From assembly GCF_963583255.1 (NCBI RefSeq), contig NC_084817.1, positions 2,700,543 through 2,764,542 of the forward strand: a DNA stretch of 64,000 nucleotides, read 5' to 3'. Made by a program: the position numbers and the translations under genes. Position 1 is the first letter of the stretch. Each line of letters begins with the position of its first letter. This stretch comes from Pyrus communis (lineage: Eukaryota; Streptophyta; Magnoliopsida; Rosales; Rosaceae). Below are positions 44,446 to 54,003 of the stretch, one piece after another. The notes under the pieces were generated by a model that did no database searches, was not told the DNA's origin, and saw only the letters and a program-made list of their open reading frames with translations.

Positions 44446-47400
44446 ATGGTTTGGGATATGGAGACCGACAACATCGACGAAATGGACATGGAAGGTCTCC
44501 CTTCCATGTGGCCTGACGACATCGGAGCTGATGCCGGAAAGCAATTCAACATAGACAAGCCGGGGCAAGATCTGGACATGCTGGAGGAGGTGACATTCAT
44601 AGAGGAACCAACAATCGTTGATTTCCAGCGCCTTGTCGAGCTGACAAACTACACCGATAAGGGCTCTTCGCAACTTGCATTCCTCGTAAAACACTGGGAG
44701 TATAAGCAGGCAAATGCCGTGCGCCTTCTCAGAGAAGAACTCGACATCTTAAGCAAGCAAAGGCAGGAGGTTGAGCTCAAGAAGTTGGAGATACTGGAAG
44801 AACATCGCTTTGAGGCAGAGAGTTATGGAGGCGACAAGCGCCCCATTTCGATTTTGGATGAAGTTTATGACATATGGCCGGAAATCGCCCCGAAGAAACA
44901 TGATGTTGTTGTGCTGACCAAGAGGGTTGAGGTAGAAGCCGAGTATGACACTGTTGCGTACTGGAAGCAGAGGGCAATGCAATTGGAGAAACTGTTGGAG
45001 GCGAGTGCCGAGAGAGAGCAGATTCTTGTGGAAAAATTGCAGGAAAGCATTCGGAGTCTCGAAAGGCAGTCATCGCCAGTTGAAGAACTTTCTCAGATTT
45101 TGAAAAGAGCAGATAATTTCTTGCATTTTGTTCTTCAGAATGCACCTGTTGTTATTGGCCACCAGGTACATTTAGAATACCATGTGAATCCTATGTTTAA
45201 ATTTTTCTTAACGATAAAGCGAGAGTAACGAAGGATTAGGCGAGCATAACTACAAGGCTTGGTCATCGGACAACTTCAGCTTATGTTTGTGTTCGAAACG
45301 GTCTCACTTATCACTGATTTCCATTTTCTTTTGCTTTCTGTTTTAGGATAAAGAATTGCGGTATCGATTTATCTATAACCACTTCCCAAGTTTGCAAGAG
45401 GAGGTAATTTAATTGCCACTGATGTTCTTAATCCTCACCTCTTCTTTATAATCTGTTTTTCGCTTCTTGTTTCGCAGCATTGCTTAAGTGAAAGGGTGAT
45501 ACTGAACCACTTAAAGTTCATCGCTTTCGTTGTTTTTCTGCAGGACATTATAGGAAGAACAGATGTTGAAATTTTTTCTGGAGCCGGCGTTAAAGAATCT
45601 CAAGATTTCAAGAAAGAGGTCCTAGAGAAAGGCATACCTTCAAAAAGGGAGATGACATTTGAAACGCCCTTGTTCGGGTCGAAAACGTTTTTGATATATG
45701 TGGAACCTGTCTTCAGCAAGGCAGGGGAGACAATTGGTATAAACTATATGGGGATGGATGTAACTGATCAGGTATTTGCACATTTTTAGTGTTGAATTTC
45801 AAGGCTTTTCTTCTGATCACTTATCAATCGAGGTTTTCGTACACCTTCATGCATGATTTAGGTGAGGAAAAGAGAGAAGATGGCAAAGCTTCGTGAGGAA
45901 ATCGCGGTCCAGAAAGCCAAAGAAACAGAACTGAACAAAACAATTCACATCACAGAGGAGACAATGCGAGCGAAACAGATGCTTGCAACAATGTCTCATG
46001 AGATAAGATCGCCTCTTTCCGGGGTTGTTAGCATGGCTGAGATTCTCACCACCACGAAACTAGATCACGAGCAACGCCAACTTTTGGACGTCATGTTATC
46101 TTCGGGAGATTTGGTCCTTCAACTGATAAACGACATCCTTGACCTTTCCAAGGTGGAGTCAGGTCTGAAGGTTCATCCTTTTCCTCGTATTCACGGAAAC
46201 AATACCTCGTGTTGTCTGATATTCCTCAACTCTGCTGGTGCAGGAGTAATGAAGTTGGAAGCTACGAAATTCCGGCCACGAGAGGTAGTAAGGCATGTAC
46301 TACAGACTGCGGCGGCATCATTGCAGAAGATTTTGAACCTGGAAGGGCATGTATCTGAGGATGTTCCCGTGGAAGTGAGGGCTTTATATTGCAGCGCCTG
46401 CATCCTCTGCATTTCTAATTTTCTAAGGACATCTAAATATTTTTGTGTTTTCATTTTCTTGTTTCGATTTCAGGTCATCGGCGATGTTTTAAGGATTCGC
46501 CAAATTCTAACCAATTTGGTAAGTAATGCGATCAAGTTCACTCATGAAGGGAAAGTTGGGATAAAACTCTACGTGGTATCGGATCCGTCATTGGAAGAGG
46601 GTGAAGGATGTCCCCAAAATTCGGAAACAGTTCAATCGACGGTTTCAGAGAATGGACTGAAAGCGGAGAAACCAGCATCTCAAACTTCTTGTGATCAAGA
46701 GGGTTTCGATGTAGACCGACCATACCGAAATCGCTCGCTTACCTACGAACCTAGAACCCCGGCCAAGAGTGAGGTTTCGATGGATGCAGCAGATCAAGAG
46801 GACGAACCTCATTTGCCAGAAACGAAAACGGTTTGGTTACGATGCGATGTATACGACACCGGAATCGGAATACCAGGTATGCTTTTTAAGTGGTCACTTC
46901 TTCAAATGGATCGAAGAAACTGAAATTTCTAAATATGTTCTTTTGAATTTTTCATGTATCAGAAAATTCTTTACCTTCTCTGTTTAAAAGATACATGCAA
47001 GTCAGTGCCGATCATGCTCGGAAATATGGAGGGACAGGATTAGGTCTAGCAATATGCAAACAATTGGTAAATACTTTTTGCCATAAATTATTTACTGTTT
47101 TTACCCAATTTTATTTTAACTGTTTTCTTAGAGCATTTGGATGTGTTTTGGTGCAGGTCGAGCTAATGGGGGGTCAACTCACAGTATCTAGCAAAGAAAA
47201 ACGTGGGTCAACATTTACATTTGTACTCCCGTACAAGGTCTCGACATCGTCGGAACAACAATCCGATGACCCCAATGATTCTGACGAAGCTTCGGATATG
47301 GCTAGCCAAGAGGGCGCAACTGATGAAGTAGCTGAGAGCTATTTCCAGTTCCAGCCGAGGACTTTGGGTTCTCTGTTCTCTTCTAATGGATCCGCCAGGA

Positions 47401-48496
47401 CACCAAAATTGTTACCGCAAAAGATGGGGTTGACTGGTTCGCATAAACTCAATGGGCTTGAACAAAATTCATACTCGTTTCCGAACGGTAACATGAGACC
47501 GGAGGAGATAGCTTCGGTTGAAAACTCTTGCTCGGAAGGTGATTTTGCGGAGACGTTATCAGAACCAGAGAGTTCCTCAGCGAGTCGCAACCGAGACCCT
47601 AGTAGTGAAAATCCAGCTAGTACAAACAAACAGGGTCGAGATGATATGGATAACCGATTCCAAGACTCTATAAGTACAGTTTCAAGTCATCCTTCAGCGG
47701 AAGGAAGAGAAATAGCTGTAGAAGCACCCACAAGAGAATCCCAAGGTACATGTAAGAGGCAGGAGAAACCCGACGCAGACTCGGACAGTACTTGTAGCAG
47801 CAGTTCAAAAATACCAAAACCAACATCAAAACCTAAAATTCTTCTTGTTGAAGATAACAAGATTAACGTTATGGTGGCACAGAACATGATGAAGCGGCTA
47901 GGCCATAGCATGGATGTTGTGAACAACGGAATGGAAGCTGTGCGTGCAGTTCAACGCTGTAGATACGATCTCATCCTCATGGTACATAATTTCTACAAAA
48001 CTCCAAAGGCTGTGTTCATCTATAGAAACAAAAGAATCACACACATCTTGGTACTTATGGCTGTTGTAAAATTTGCAGGATGTTCACATGCCAGTTATGG
48101 ATGGCCTTCAAACTACAAGACTTATACGTTCTTATGAAGAAACTGGCAACTGGGATGCAGCTGAGAAAGCTGGAATTGAGCTTCCTCTGCCTTCATCAGA
48201 AACAACACAGAACGGTCATGGCTACACGCCTTGTGGAAAGCGAATCCCGATCATAGCAGTGCGCCTATATTTACAGTCTTATTGCTCTAACCTAAGTTTT
48301 CTCATAAGCTACTAACAGCATTATATACTAATGCCATCAAATTATGATGCAGATGACAGCAAATGCATTTTCAGAGAGTGCAGAAGAATGTTTCAAAAGT
48401 GGAATGGACTCATTCGTGCCAAAGCCTGTAACGTTTCAAAAATTGAAAGACCGTCTCGAACAATACCTACCCGATCGATACAAGCATCTATTGTAA
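44446..48496 (+). CDS. AHK5: Hybrid histidine kinase, AHK5/CKI2 type
   Basis: Ten exons: 44446-45165, 45347-45403, 45544-45771, 45862-46162, 46244-46374, 46474-46876, 46963-47066, 47157-47981, 48079-48258, 48353-48496. All GT-AG and in phase, 1030 residues; Arabidopsis AHK5 is about 920. No signal peptide or membrane segment, matching the soluble AHK5 class. It has an acidic N-terminus, a coiled coil (about 75-215) and a PAS-like part (about 220-335). The kinase has H-box [15 protein letters not shown] (His about 381), N-box [11 protein letters not shown] (Asn about 497), G1 DTGIGIP (607-613) and G2 GGTGLGLAI (about 636-644). The receiver has LLVEDN (Glu880, Asp881), acceptor Asp924 in [10 protein letters not shown] and Lys1007. 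Asp924 is the first codon of exon 9. AHK5 acts in stress, ROS and root/stomatal signalling through His-to-Asp relay. All relay residues are present. Confidence 0.95.
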
Positions 48497-49136
48497 ATCC
48501 TACGTTTGTGTACAAAGAAAATGAAGGTTTGCTTGTGCTAGGAAAGTTTTGTACTCAATGTATCATATTCCTCTCTTCAAAACATTACAAACGCATCCAA
48601 AAACTAAATATACGCAACAACTCCGAAAAAGATCAATTGTTCAAAATTAAAACCAACTGTTTTCACAATTCCAAGCCACGATAACATACAAACGCATCCA
48701 AAAACTAAATCCCAAATGGCATATTACATAATCCGGACCGATAACAGTCATAACAGATATCCCGTAACATTCCAAAATTTATAGTATGCTTCGAATACTA
48801 CCTACCCGATTGACATAAACACCTATGATAGTTTGCTTGTGCTATGAAAGTTCCGTAATCGATGTATCAGATTCATATTTCACTCAAAATATTATCAGCA
48901 TTATGGGGTTATAGAATTGTACATATACAACAACTCCAAAAGATAAAACTTTTCAAAATTAAAATCAACTGTTTTCACTATTCGAAGCTGAGGATAACAA
49001 AGCAACAAACACCTCTAAAATCTAGAACCCCAAATAGCATATTACATAATCCAGAATAAAGATAACCTGGAATGGGATAATCAGATAATCCCAGCATCCA
49101 TACAGCACAACACTAACCACAAGAGCGGCGGAGGAA
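48497..49136. other. 3' flanks of the converging AHK5 and SF3B6 genes
   Basis: Convergent intergenic region. It holds a diverged direct duplication: ACCTACCCGAT..., TTTGCTTGTGCTA and AACTGTTTTCAC words at about 48466-48720 recur at about 48802-49060. The repeat includes the end of the AHK5 last exon and its 3'UTR, so a piece of the gene's 3' end was duplicated downstream. Confidence 0.6.
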
Positions 49137-49511
49137 TCACTTATCTTTGGTGGAGACGCCGTACTTCTCCTGCATCCTGGCGATCTCTTCCTCCTTCTTC
49201 TTCGTGTCGAACTTCTTGCCCATCTTGGCCTGCTGGTAGTACAGCACGATGAGGTACCGGTTCGCTACGTTGAAGCCGGAGAGGTGATCCACCGCCGTTT
49301 TGGCGTCGTAGATATCCTCGTAAACAACGAAGGCGGTGCCTCTGGTGTCCTTGTTCGTCCCGATGCGAATCTGCCGTATGGCGCCGTACTTGCCGAAGAT
49401 GTCGTACATTTCCTCGCTCGAGATGTTGAATGGGAGGTTGCGGACGTAGAGCACGCGGTTGACTTCCGGCGGGAGGCGGGTGTTGACCTTGCGGAGGCTG
49501 ATTGTGCTCAT
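49137..49511 (-). CDS. SF3B6: Splicing factor 3B subunit 6 (SF3B6 / p14)
   Basis: Intronless, 124 residues, the normal length of this small protein. One RRM (about 18-93) with RNP2 VLYVRNLPF and RNP1 [10 protein letters not shown]; the C-terminal helix reads [16 protein letters not shown]. In the U2 snRNP SF3b complex p14 contacts SF3B1 and lies close to the branch-point adenosine. Coding GC is much higher than in the flanks. Lack of introns is seen in other plant SF3B6 copies, but a retro-copy origin cannot be excluded. Upstream site II and telobox elements fit a housekeeping promoter. Confidence 0.95.
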   Translation of the reverse strand: MSTISLRKVNTRLPPEVNRVLYVRNLPFNISSEEMYDIFGKYGAIRQIRIGTNKDTRGTAFVVYEDIYDAKTAVDHLSGFNVANRYLIVLYYQQAKMGKKFDTKKKEEEIARMQEKYGVSTKDK

Positions 49512-49619
49512 GGTGGCAGTTGTGGGGTGTTTGGATGGTGCGAAAGTGAGAAAAAGACGGGGAAAGTTTGGGGCTTTGGGGACGGAGAGAGGTGCTTGAT
49601 TTGGTACTCTCTGATTAAA

Positions 49620-49744
49620 TTAGGGTTTCGGATTGTCAAAAGAGGGGTAAAGAAGAAGGTGAAGCCGACTTAAAATATGTGGGCCTTAAATTTGCGAAAT
49701 GGGCCGACTTAAAATCTATGGGCCTTAAATTATTGAAATGGGCT
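49620..49744 (-). promoter_or_regulatory. SF3B6 promoter: telobox and four site II-like elements
   Basis: A telobox (TTAGGGTTT on plus, 49620-49628) lies about 110 bases upstream of the SF3B6 ATG. TGGGCC words follow at 49680-49685, 49700-49705 and 49719-49724, plus TGGGCT at 49739-49744. Telobox with site II (TCP-bound) is a known arrangement for genes expressed in dividing cells. Two TGGGCC sites sit in a 40-base direct repeat that starts GCCGACTTAAAAT. Confidence 0.65.
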
Positions 49745-49805
49745 GAAATAGAAAACCCAATTTTCCTGTGAACCTTATTTATGTTGATGGTTTTTGGTCA
49801 TTCTT

Positions 49806-50040
49806 AGCTCATTTGGATGTGCTTTTAAAATTACTGAAAGCGTTTTTAGTGAAAAGAGTTTTTAAAACCAATCCTTGGTAAAAATGCAAGTAAATTATGA
49901 AAAAAAACACTTAAAGTGCTTCTTGAAAGAAGCACATAATTGGTGTTTCTTGCAAAAAGCACTTTAAGTGCTTTTGGAACCTAAAAGTATTTTCCCTAAA
50001 AGCTTTTTCAATCATTTTAAAAGCACATCCAAACGAGCCA
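49806..50040. mobile_element. hAT-like foldback MITE, family member 2
   Basis: Left AGCTCATTTGGATGTGCTTT and the right end, reverse-complemented TGGCTCGTTTGGATGTGC, are inverted repeats that continue as TTTAAAAT. The interior has AGAAGCACATAATTGGTG and AAGCACTTTAAGTGC. Same family as 34588-34820. It lies between the SF3B6 promoter and the next gene. Confidence 0.8.
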
Positions 50041-50359
50041 TAGGTTTTGAATGGCTTCTTAAGTGTCTTATTTGCGCATTTCTTTATCAGCCGTTAGATT
50101 AATCTCAATATCTAGAGTTATAACACAACCTTAAGCTATAACCGGGTCAAAGTAACCCCCCAGGATCTCACTTCAACTCTCTCTACGCCTTTTCGCCTTT
50201 AAAGTTCATTAAAATAATTGCCGGCACTGCATAAGAACTTAAATAATCATCGTTTTGTCTTTCAATATTAATAGTATCTCTTTGCTTTTCTGTTTCTTTT
50301 ACTCCAAGTATCCACAGCCTCCGTTGACACTACTTAAGTATCATGTTGTGCCGTTGAAG

Positions 50360-50761
50360 ATGGACAAAGATTCCGTGGAGGCGTCTTTCGGTCATGGTTC
50401 CAAGGTTGACACTCTTCTGCCCGGTCATCCTCTCGTTCTTACTTCTCTGCCCACCGGCACTGCTTCTCTCAACCCTGTCAAAGTCACCGAGTGGGATGTG
50501 TACAACGACGGACGGCTGATTGTTCATGGGGTTGAGAACTTCTTCGATCCGGCTTTCCAAACTCTCAGGTATCCGCAGTACGACGTGATGAAGGTGAAAG
50601 AGGATTCTTCTCAAGGATTTTTCTGGTGGCCAAAGGCAGTGGAGATTATTAGTTGGTTTCTCTTACTAGCAGTGCTGGCTGCTTTCACCTATCTGCTAAT
50701 TCCTGCATTTATTTTTTGTAATAAGCCGACTGAGGATGGAGAGTATGCACTTCTGCATTAG
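50360..50761 (+). CDS. Small single-pass membrane protein, family not recognised
   Basis: Single exon of 133 residues from ATG 50360; an in-frame ATG at 50255 would add 35 residues of non-coding-like sequence. I do not recognise the family. The soluble part includes SFGHGSKVDTLLPGHP, VKVTEWDVYNDGRLIVHG and FDPAFQTLRYPQYDVMKV. One hydrophobic segment (about 91-117, VEIISWFLLLAVLAAFTYLL) is followed by a short tail, NKPTEDGEYALLH. The frame is clean and the tandem relic downstream preserves protein-like similarity, so it is probably a real gene. Orientation in the membrane and role are unknown. Confidence 0.75.
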   Translation: MDKDSVEASFGHGSKVDTLLPGHPLVLTSLPTGTASLNPVKVTEWDVYNDGRLIVHGVENFFDPAFQTLRYPQYDVMKVKEDSSQGFFWWPKAVEIISWFLLLAVLAAFTYLLIPAFIFCNKPTEDGEYALLH

Positions 50762-51213
50762 GTTCTTGGCGTTTTATGGTACTTAGTTAAGGTTGTAACT
50801 CTTTACATTATTCCAATTTTTTTAATTAACTGTATTTCCTTACTTTCTTTGACACAATTTTTCTTACTGTTAAGTGCGTGAAGAAATTGATCAAATCTAC
50901 GTAATAGACTCATCAAAAATCATATTTGTTTCTTCTGAGATAATTAATATTTCTCTGTTTCTTTGTTTGGATATTAATTTGTTTCTTATTGTTAAAAAAA
51001 ACTTAATTGTTTTTTCTGCTAATACATAAATATATATATTATAGCACAAATCAAATTTGGTCTAGCTATTGGAGGATGAAAATACGTACTCCAATAGATC
51101 AACAGAGCCACGAATGTCCCCAAATCGATGTCTCTTTCGTGTATCCTCTATTTCTTTCCGACATGTGCATGCCACTTAACTCTAAAATGTAAATACCAAA
51201 AAAAAGGGGCAGC

Positions 51214-52345
51214 CACCGACGCCATCAGCGTCCACCCCAGCTCTCACTTGTAGTCGTCGAAGGGCCCTGTCATCCTCTCGTTGTTACTTCCCTGCCCACC
51301 GGCATTGACGGATACACTTCTCTTAACCAAGTCAAAGTCACTGAGTGGGATGTCTACAACGACGGAAGACTGATTGTTCATGGGGTTGAGGACTTTGATC
51401 CGGCTTTCCAAACTTTAAGGCTATCTCCAACCAAAGGTTGACCAGAGGGTTCGTTTTAGCCCTCTGGCCCTCCAAGAAATTAATATTTTAATGAACAGTG
51501 CATATCCATATTTCTTACCATCTCTAATTGAGGGCCAAAGGACCATAGTGCTCGTTTTAGCCATGTCACAAACAAAACATCTCCAACCGAGGGCCAAAGG
51601 GCCAAACATATTATTTAAATTTAAAAACTACAACAACTTAAATTAAATACACGTTTACCATGTATAAATGCACATTTACCATTTCTAATAGGAAGCATAT
51701 ATTTAGGGCACCCATTATATTTGTCCCACGTCGGGAGAAAATTGAGCAAGCAAAAACTTGCATGTGTGACACCCATTATATTTGTCCCACAACGGCTATG
51801 GGAGAGGTTTGAGCAATCAAACATGTTTACCAATCACCTTTTTGGGCCTTAACTAAATTTTCTTTTTAAATTTTTGGCCCAAAAAAAAATTAAAAAATAA
51901 CGGTTAGTTGACGTTAGCTAGCTATTGAGATTCAAATTTCTTAGCCTGGCCTGGGGCTAGTTGGCTATCTCATTTGGGCCGCCCGGTTGGCCCTTTGACC
52001 CTTTTTTGTCTAGTGGGGCCCACGAGCACTTTGGCATAGCCCTCGGTTGAAGACGGTTTTAGGGCTATTTTCAGTCTTCTGGCCCTCTGAACCCTTCGGT
52101 TGGAGATGACCTAAGATATCCATAGTATGATGTGATGAATGTGAAAGAGGGATCTTCACAAGGATTTCATGGGCTGAAAGGTGCATTAGAGATTATTAGT
52201 TGGTTTCTCTTAGGCTGTGGTGGCTTCCTTCACGTATATGCTAATTCGTTCATTTATTTTTTTCTAAGAAGCCATATAAGGGCGCTTTATATGCACCTCT
52301 GCATAATTAGGTTCTTGGCGTTCGAGAGGTATACTAAAGTTGTAA
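51214..52345 (+). pseudogene. Decayed tandem copy of the 50360 gene, split by a MITE
   Basis: From about 51262 the sequence follows the 50360 gene: TEWDVYNDGRLIVHGVE is encoded almost unchanged, then DFDPAFQTL. A 693-base Harbinger-type MITE interrupts it at 51419-52111. After it, homology resumes exactly (YDVMNVKEGSSQGF, LEIISWFLL) and continues into the 3'UTR (TTAGGTTCTTGGCGTT). A CAG-to-TAG stop lies just after the insertion point, and the N-terminal codons are missing, so the copy is dead even without the insert. Confidence 0.9.
51419..52111. mobile_element. Harbinger/Tourist-type MITE with TAA target duplication
   Basis: Left GGCTATCTCCAACCAAAGG and the right end, reverse-complemented GGTCATCTCCAACCGAAGG, are inverted repeats. 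TAA flanks both sides (51416-51418, 52112-52114). Removing the element and one TAA restores the alignment with the paralogue. An internal duplication of CACCCATTATATTTGTCCCA occurs at about 51710 and 51770. No transposase. Confidence 0.92.
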
Positions 52346-52379
52346 CAAAGTTATGTATTTATTAAAGAGAATAATTAGT

Positions 52380-54003
52380 ATTTGCTTTCTGTAAAATCCG
52401 TGGTGTTCATGTGTTATATATATTATCATTTTATTTCTAACCCAATTTACAATATTTTGTACCCATATAAGATTAAGTATAATTATAGGTGCTACATCTA
52501 CAATGAGTACATGACTATGTGAAACTATGAAACTGTATCAATTGCTTTCTTGGGCAATGATGAGTCGATATTATACTATATATTTTATTTTTTTCTTATT
52601 TATAATTTATTGGTGATTTTGCTTGAATTTTAATACTTTGATTTATGTTCTTAATGTAGATACGCAGCTCCTTCTTGAGCAAAAAATAATCAAACGGATA
52701 ATTTTAGAGTGATTCCAATTGGAAGATGTTCACGAGTCTTTCAACTTGTTAGTGTCAAAGTTTCACATTTTTCTACCAAGCAGTTAATTTATGGTGATGA
52801 AATAAAGGACCAACACGCGAAGCTATCAAAGTGACGTTTTTGGCTTTTTGGCATCCAAGATGGTGTCTTTTGCTATTAGGTTCATGTTGGAACTTGGAGA
52901 GGATGTTCTAAGCTTTAATTCAAGTAGTTTTGGATTTGATTTGGAGCCCTGAAGACCCAGAAACGTGGCTGGGTAGATTTCCCATTATTGATTAGGATTA
53001 TGTTTCCTAGTTTCTCTTAATTTATTATGTTTCCTAGTTTTAAGAATACATTTTATAGGAAGGATTTTATTTTGTAGTAGCATAAATAAGACCTATTAGC
53101 CATTAGCGTTCTCCACGCACTACTTTGGAGAATTCGGCTTAGAGAGCTTTTGACGATTTAAGTTTATTTACAAGGTGTTTTCTATCCATGTTCTTAATAG
53201 TATTTTTCTTTATGATTGTGTGTAACTAATCTCTTTTGCTAGGATGAGGCCATGAGTCTTATCAAGAATATGTAGTTTCTTTTCAATTTACTTGTGATAT
53301 TATGCAAGCAAGTTTTGAATTATTAATCACCATGTTGAAATTATCTAATTGTCTTGATGTTTGATCACCATTAGAATATTTAGAAAAGTAATTTGATGCA
53401 ATTTTGGTTAGAGGATTGTCCTTGAAATTGACGAAGGCTTCTTGTGGTTAATAATTGTAATTTTACTTAGGATGAATATCACGTCTTACGGGTTGCATGA
53501 TTTTTCAAGAGGTTTTCAAAAAGATTAATGAGTCTTATATGTTTAGATTTGACCTGAGTAGAGCATACTTTAGGAAAACCTAACCTTCAAAATATGCATG
53601 TATAAGTTAGCTTGGGGTCCAGGTAAAGCATACTTTAGGAAAACTTAACCTTCAAAATATGCATGTATAAGCCATAAGTAATTGAGAGAATTACGTAGGA
53701 TTGTTAAGATGACGGTAAACCATATGCTTTTACAACTTGATTTTTGAAAATTGTTTTCCTTTTGCTGATTTATTTAATTATTTTTATTCATATTCGTTTT
53801 TATTATTTTAAATTCCAAAATCAATTTTTTCTAAAACTTTGTTTTAAATAATTAATTAAGATTTAATTTTAATATAAATTATTTTAAATAATCTTCGTGG
53901 AAATTAACAACCTTGCATGAGCATTCTTATTACAACTACTTTATTGTCTTGCAAGTATTTTAAAATGTTTTTATTTATACTTTTACAAATGGTAAAAATC
54001 CTA
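52380..54003. other. Intergenic, possible LTR-element leader, no gene
   Basis: No coding frame. The block about 52680-53880 has features seen in decayed long non-coding LTR elements: CTGAAGACCCAGAAACGTGG, repeated ATTATGTTTCCTAGTTT words and a direct duplication of GCATACTTTAGGAAAAC through GCATGTATAAG at about 53563 and 53628. I could not find both LTRs, a primer site or target duplication. The last 120 bases are probably GLR 3'UTR. Confidence 0.35.

Noticed and set aside
44777..45145. Minus-strand open frames inside AHK5 exon 1
   Set aside because: Antisense shadows of a high-confidence exon that keeps phase through the whole kinase.
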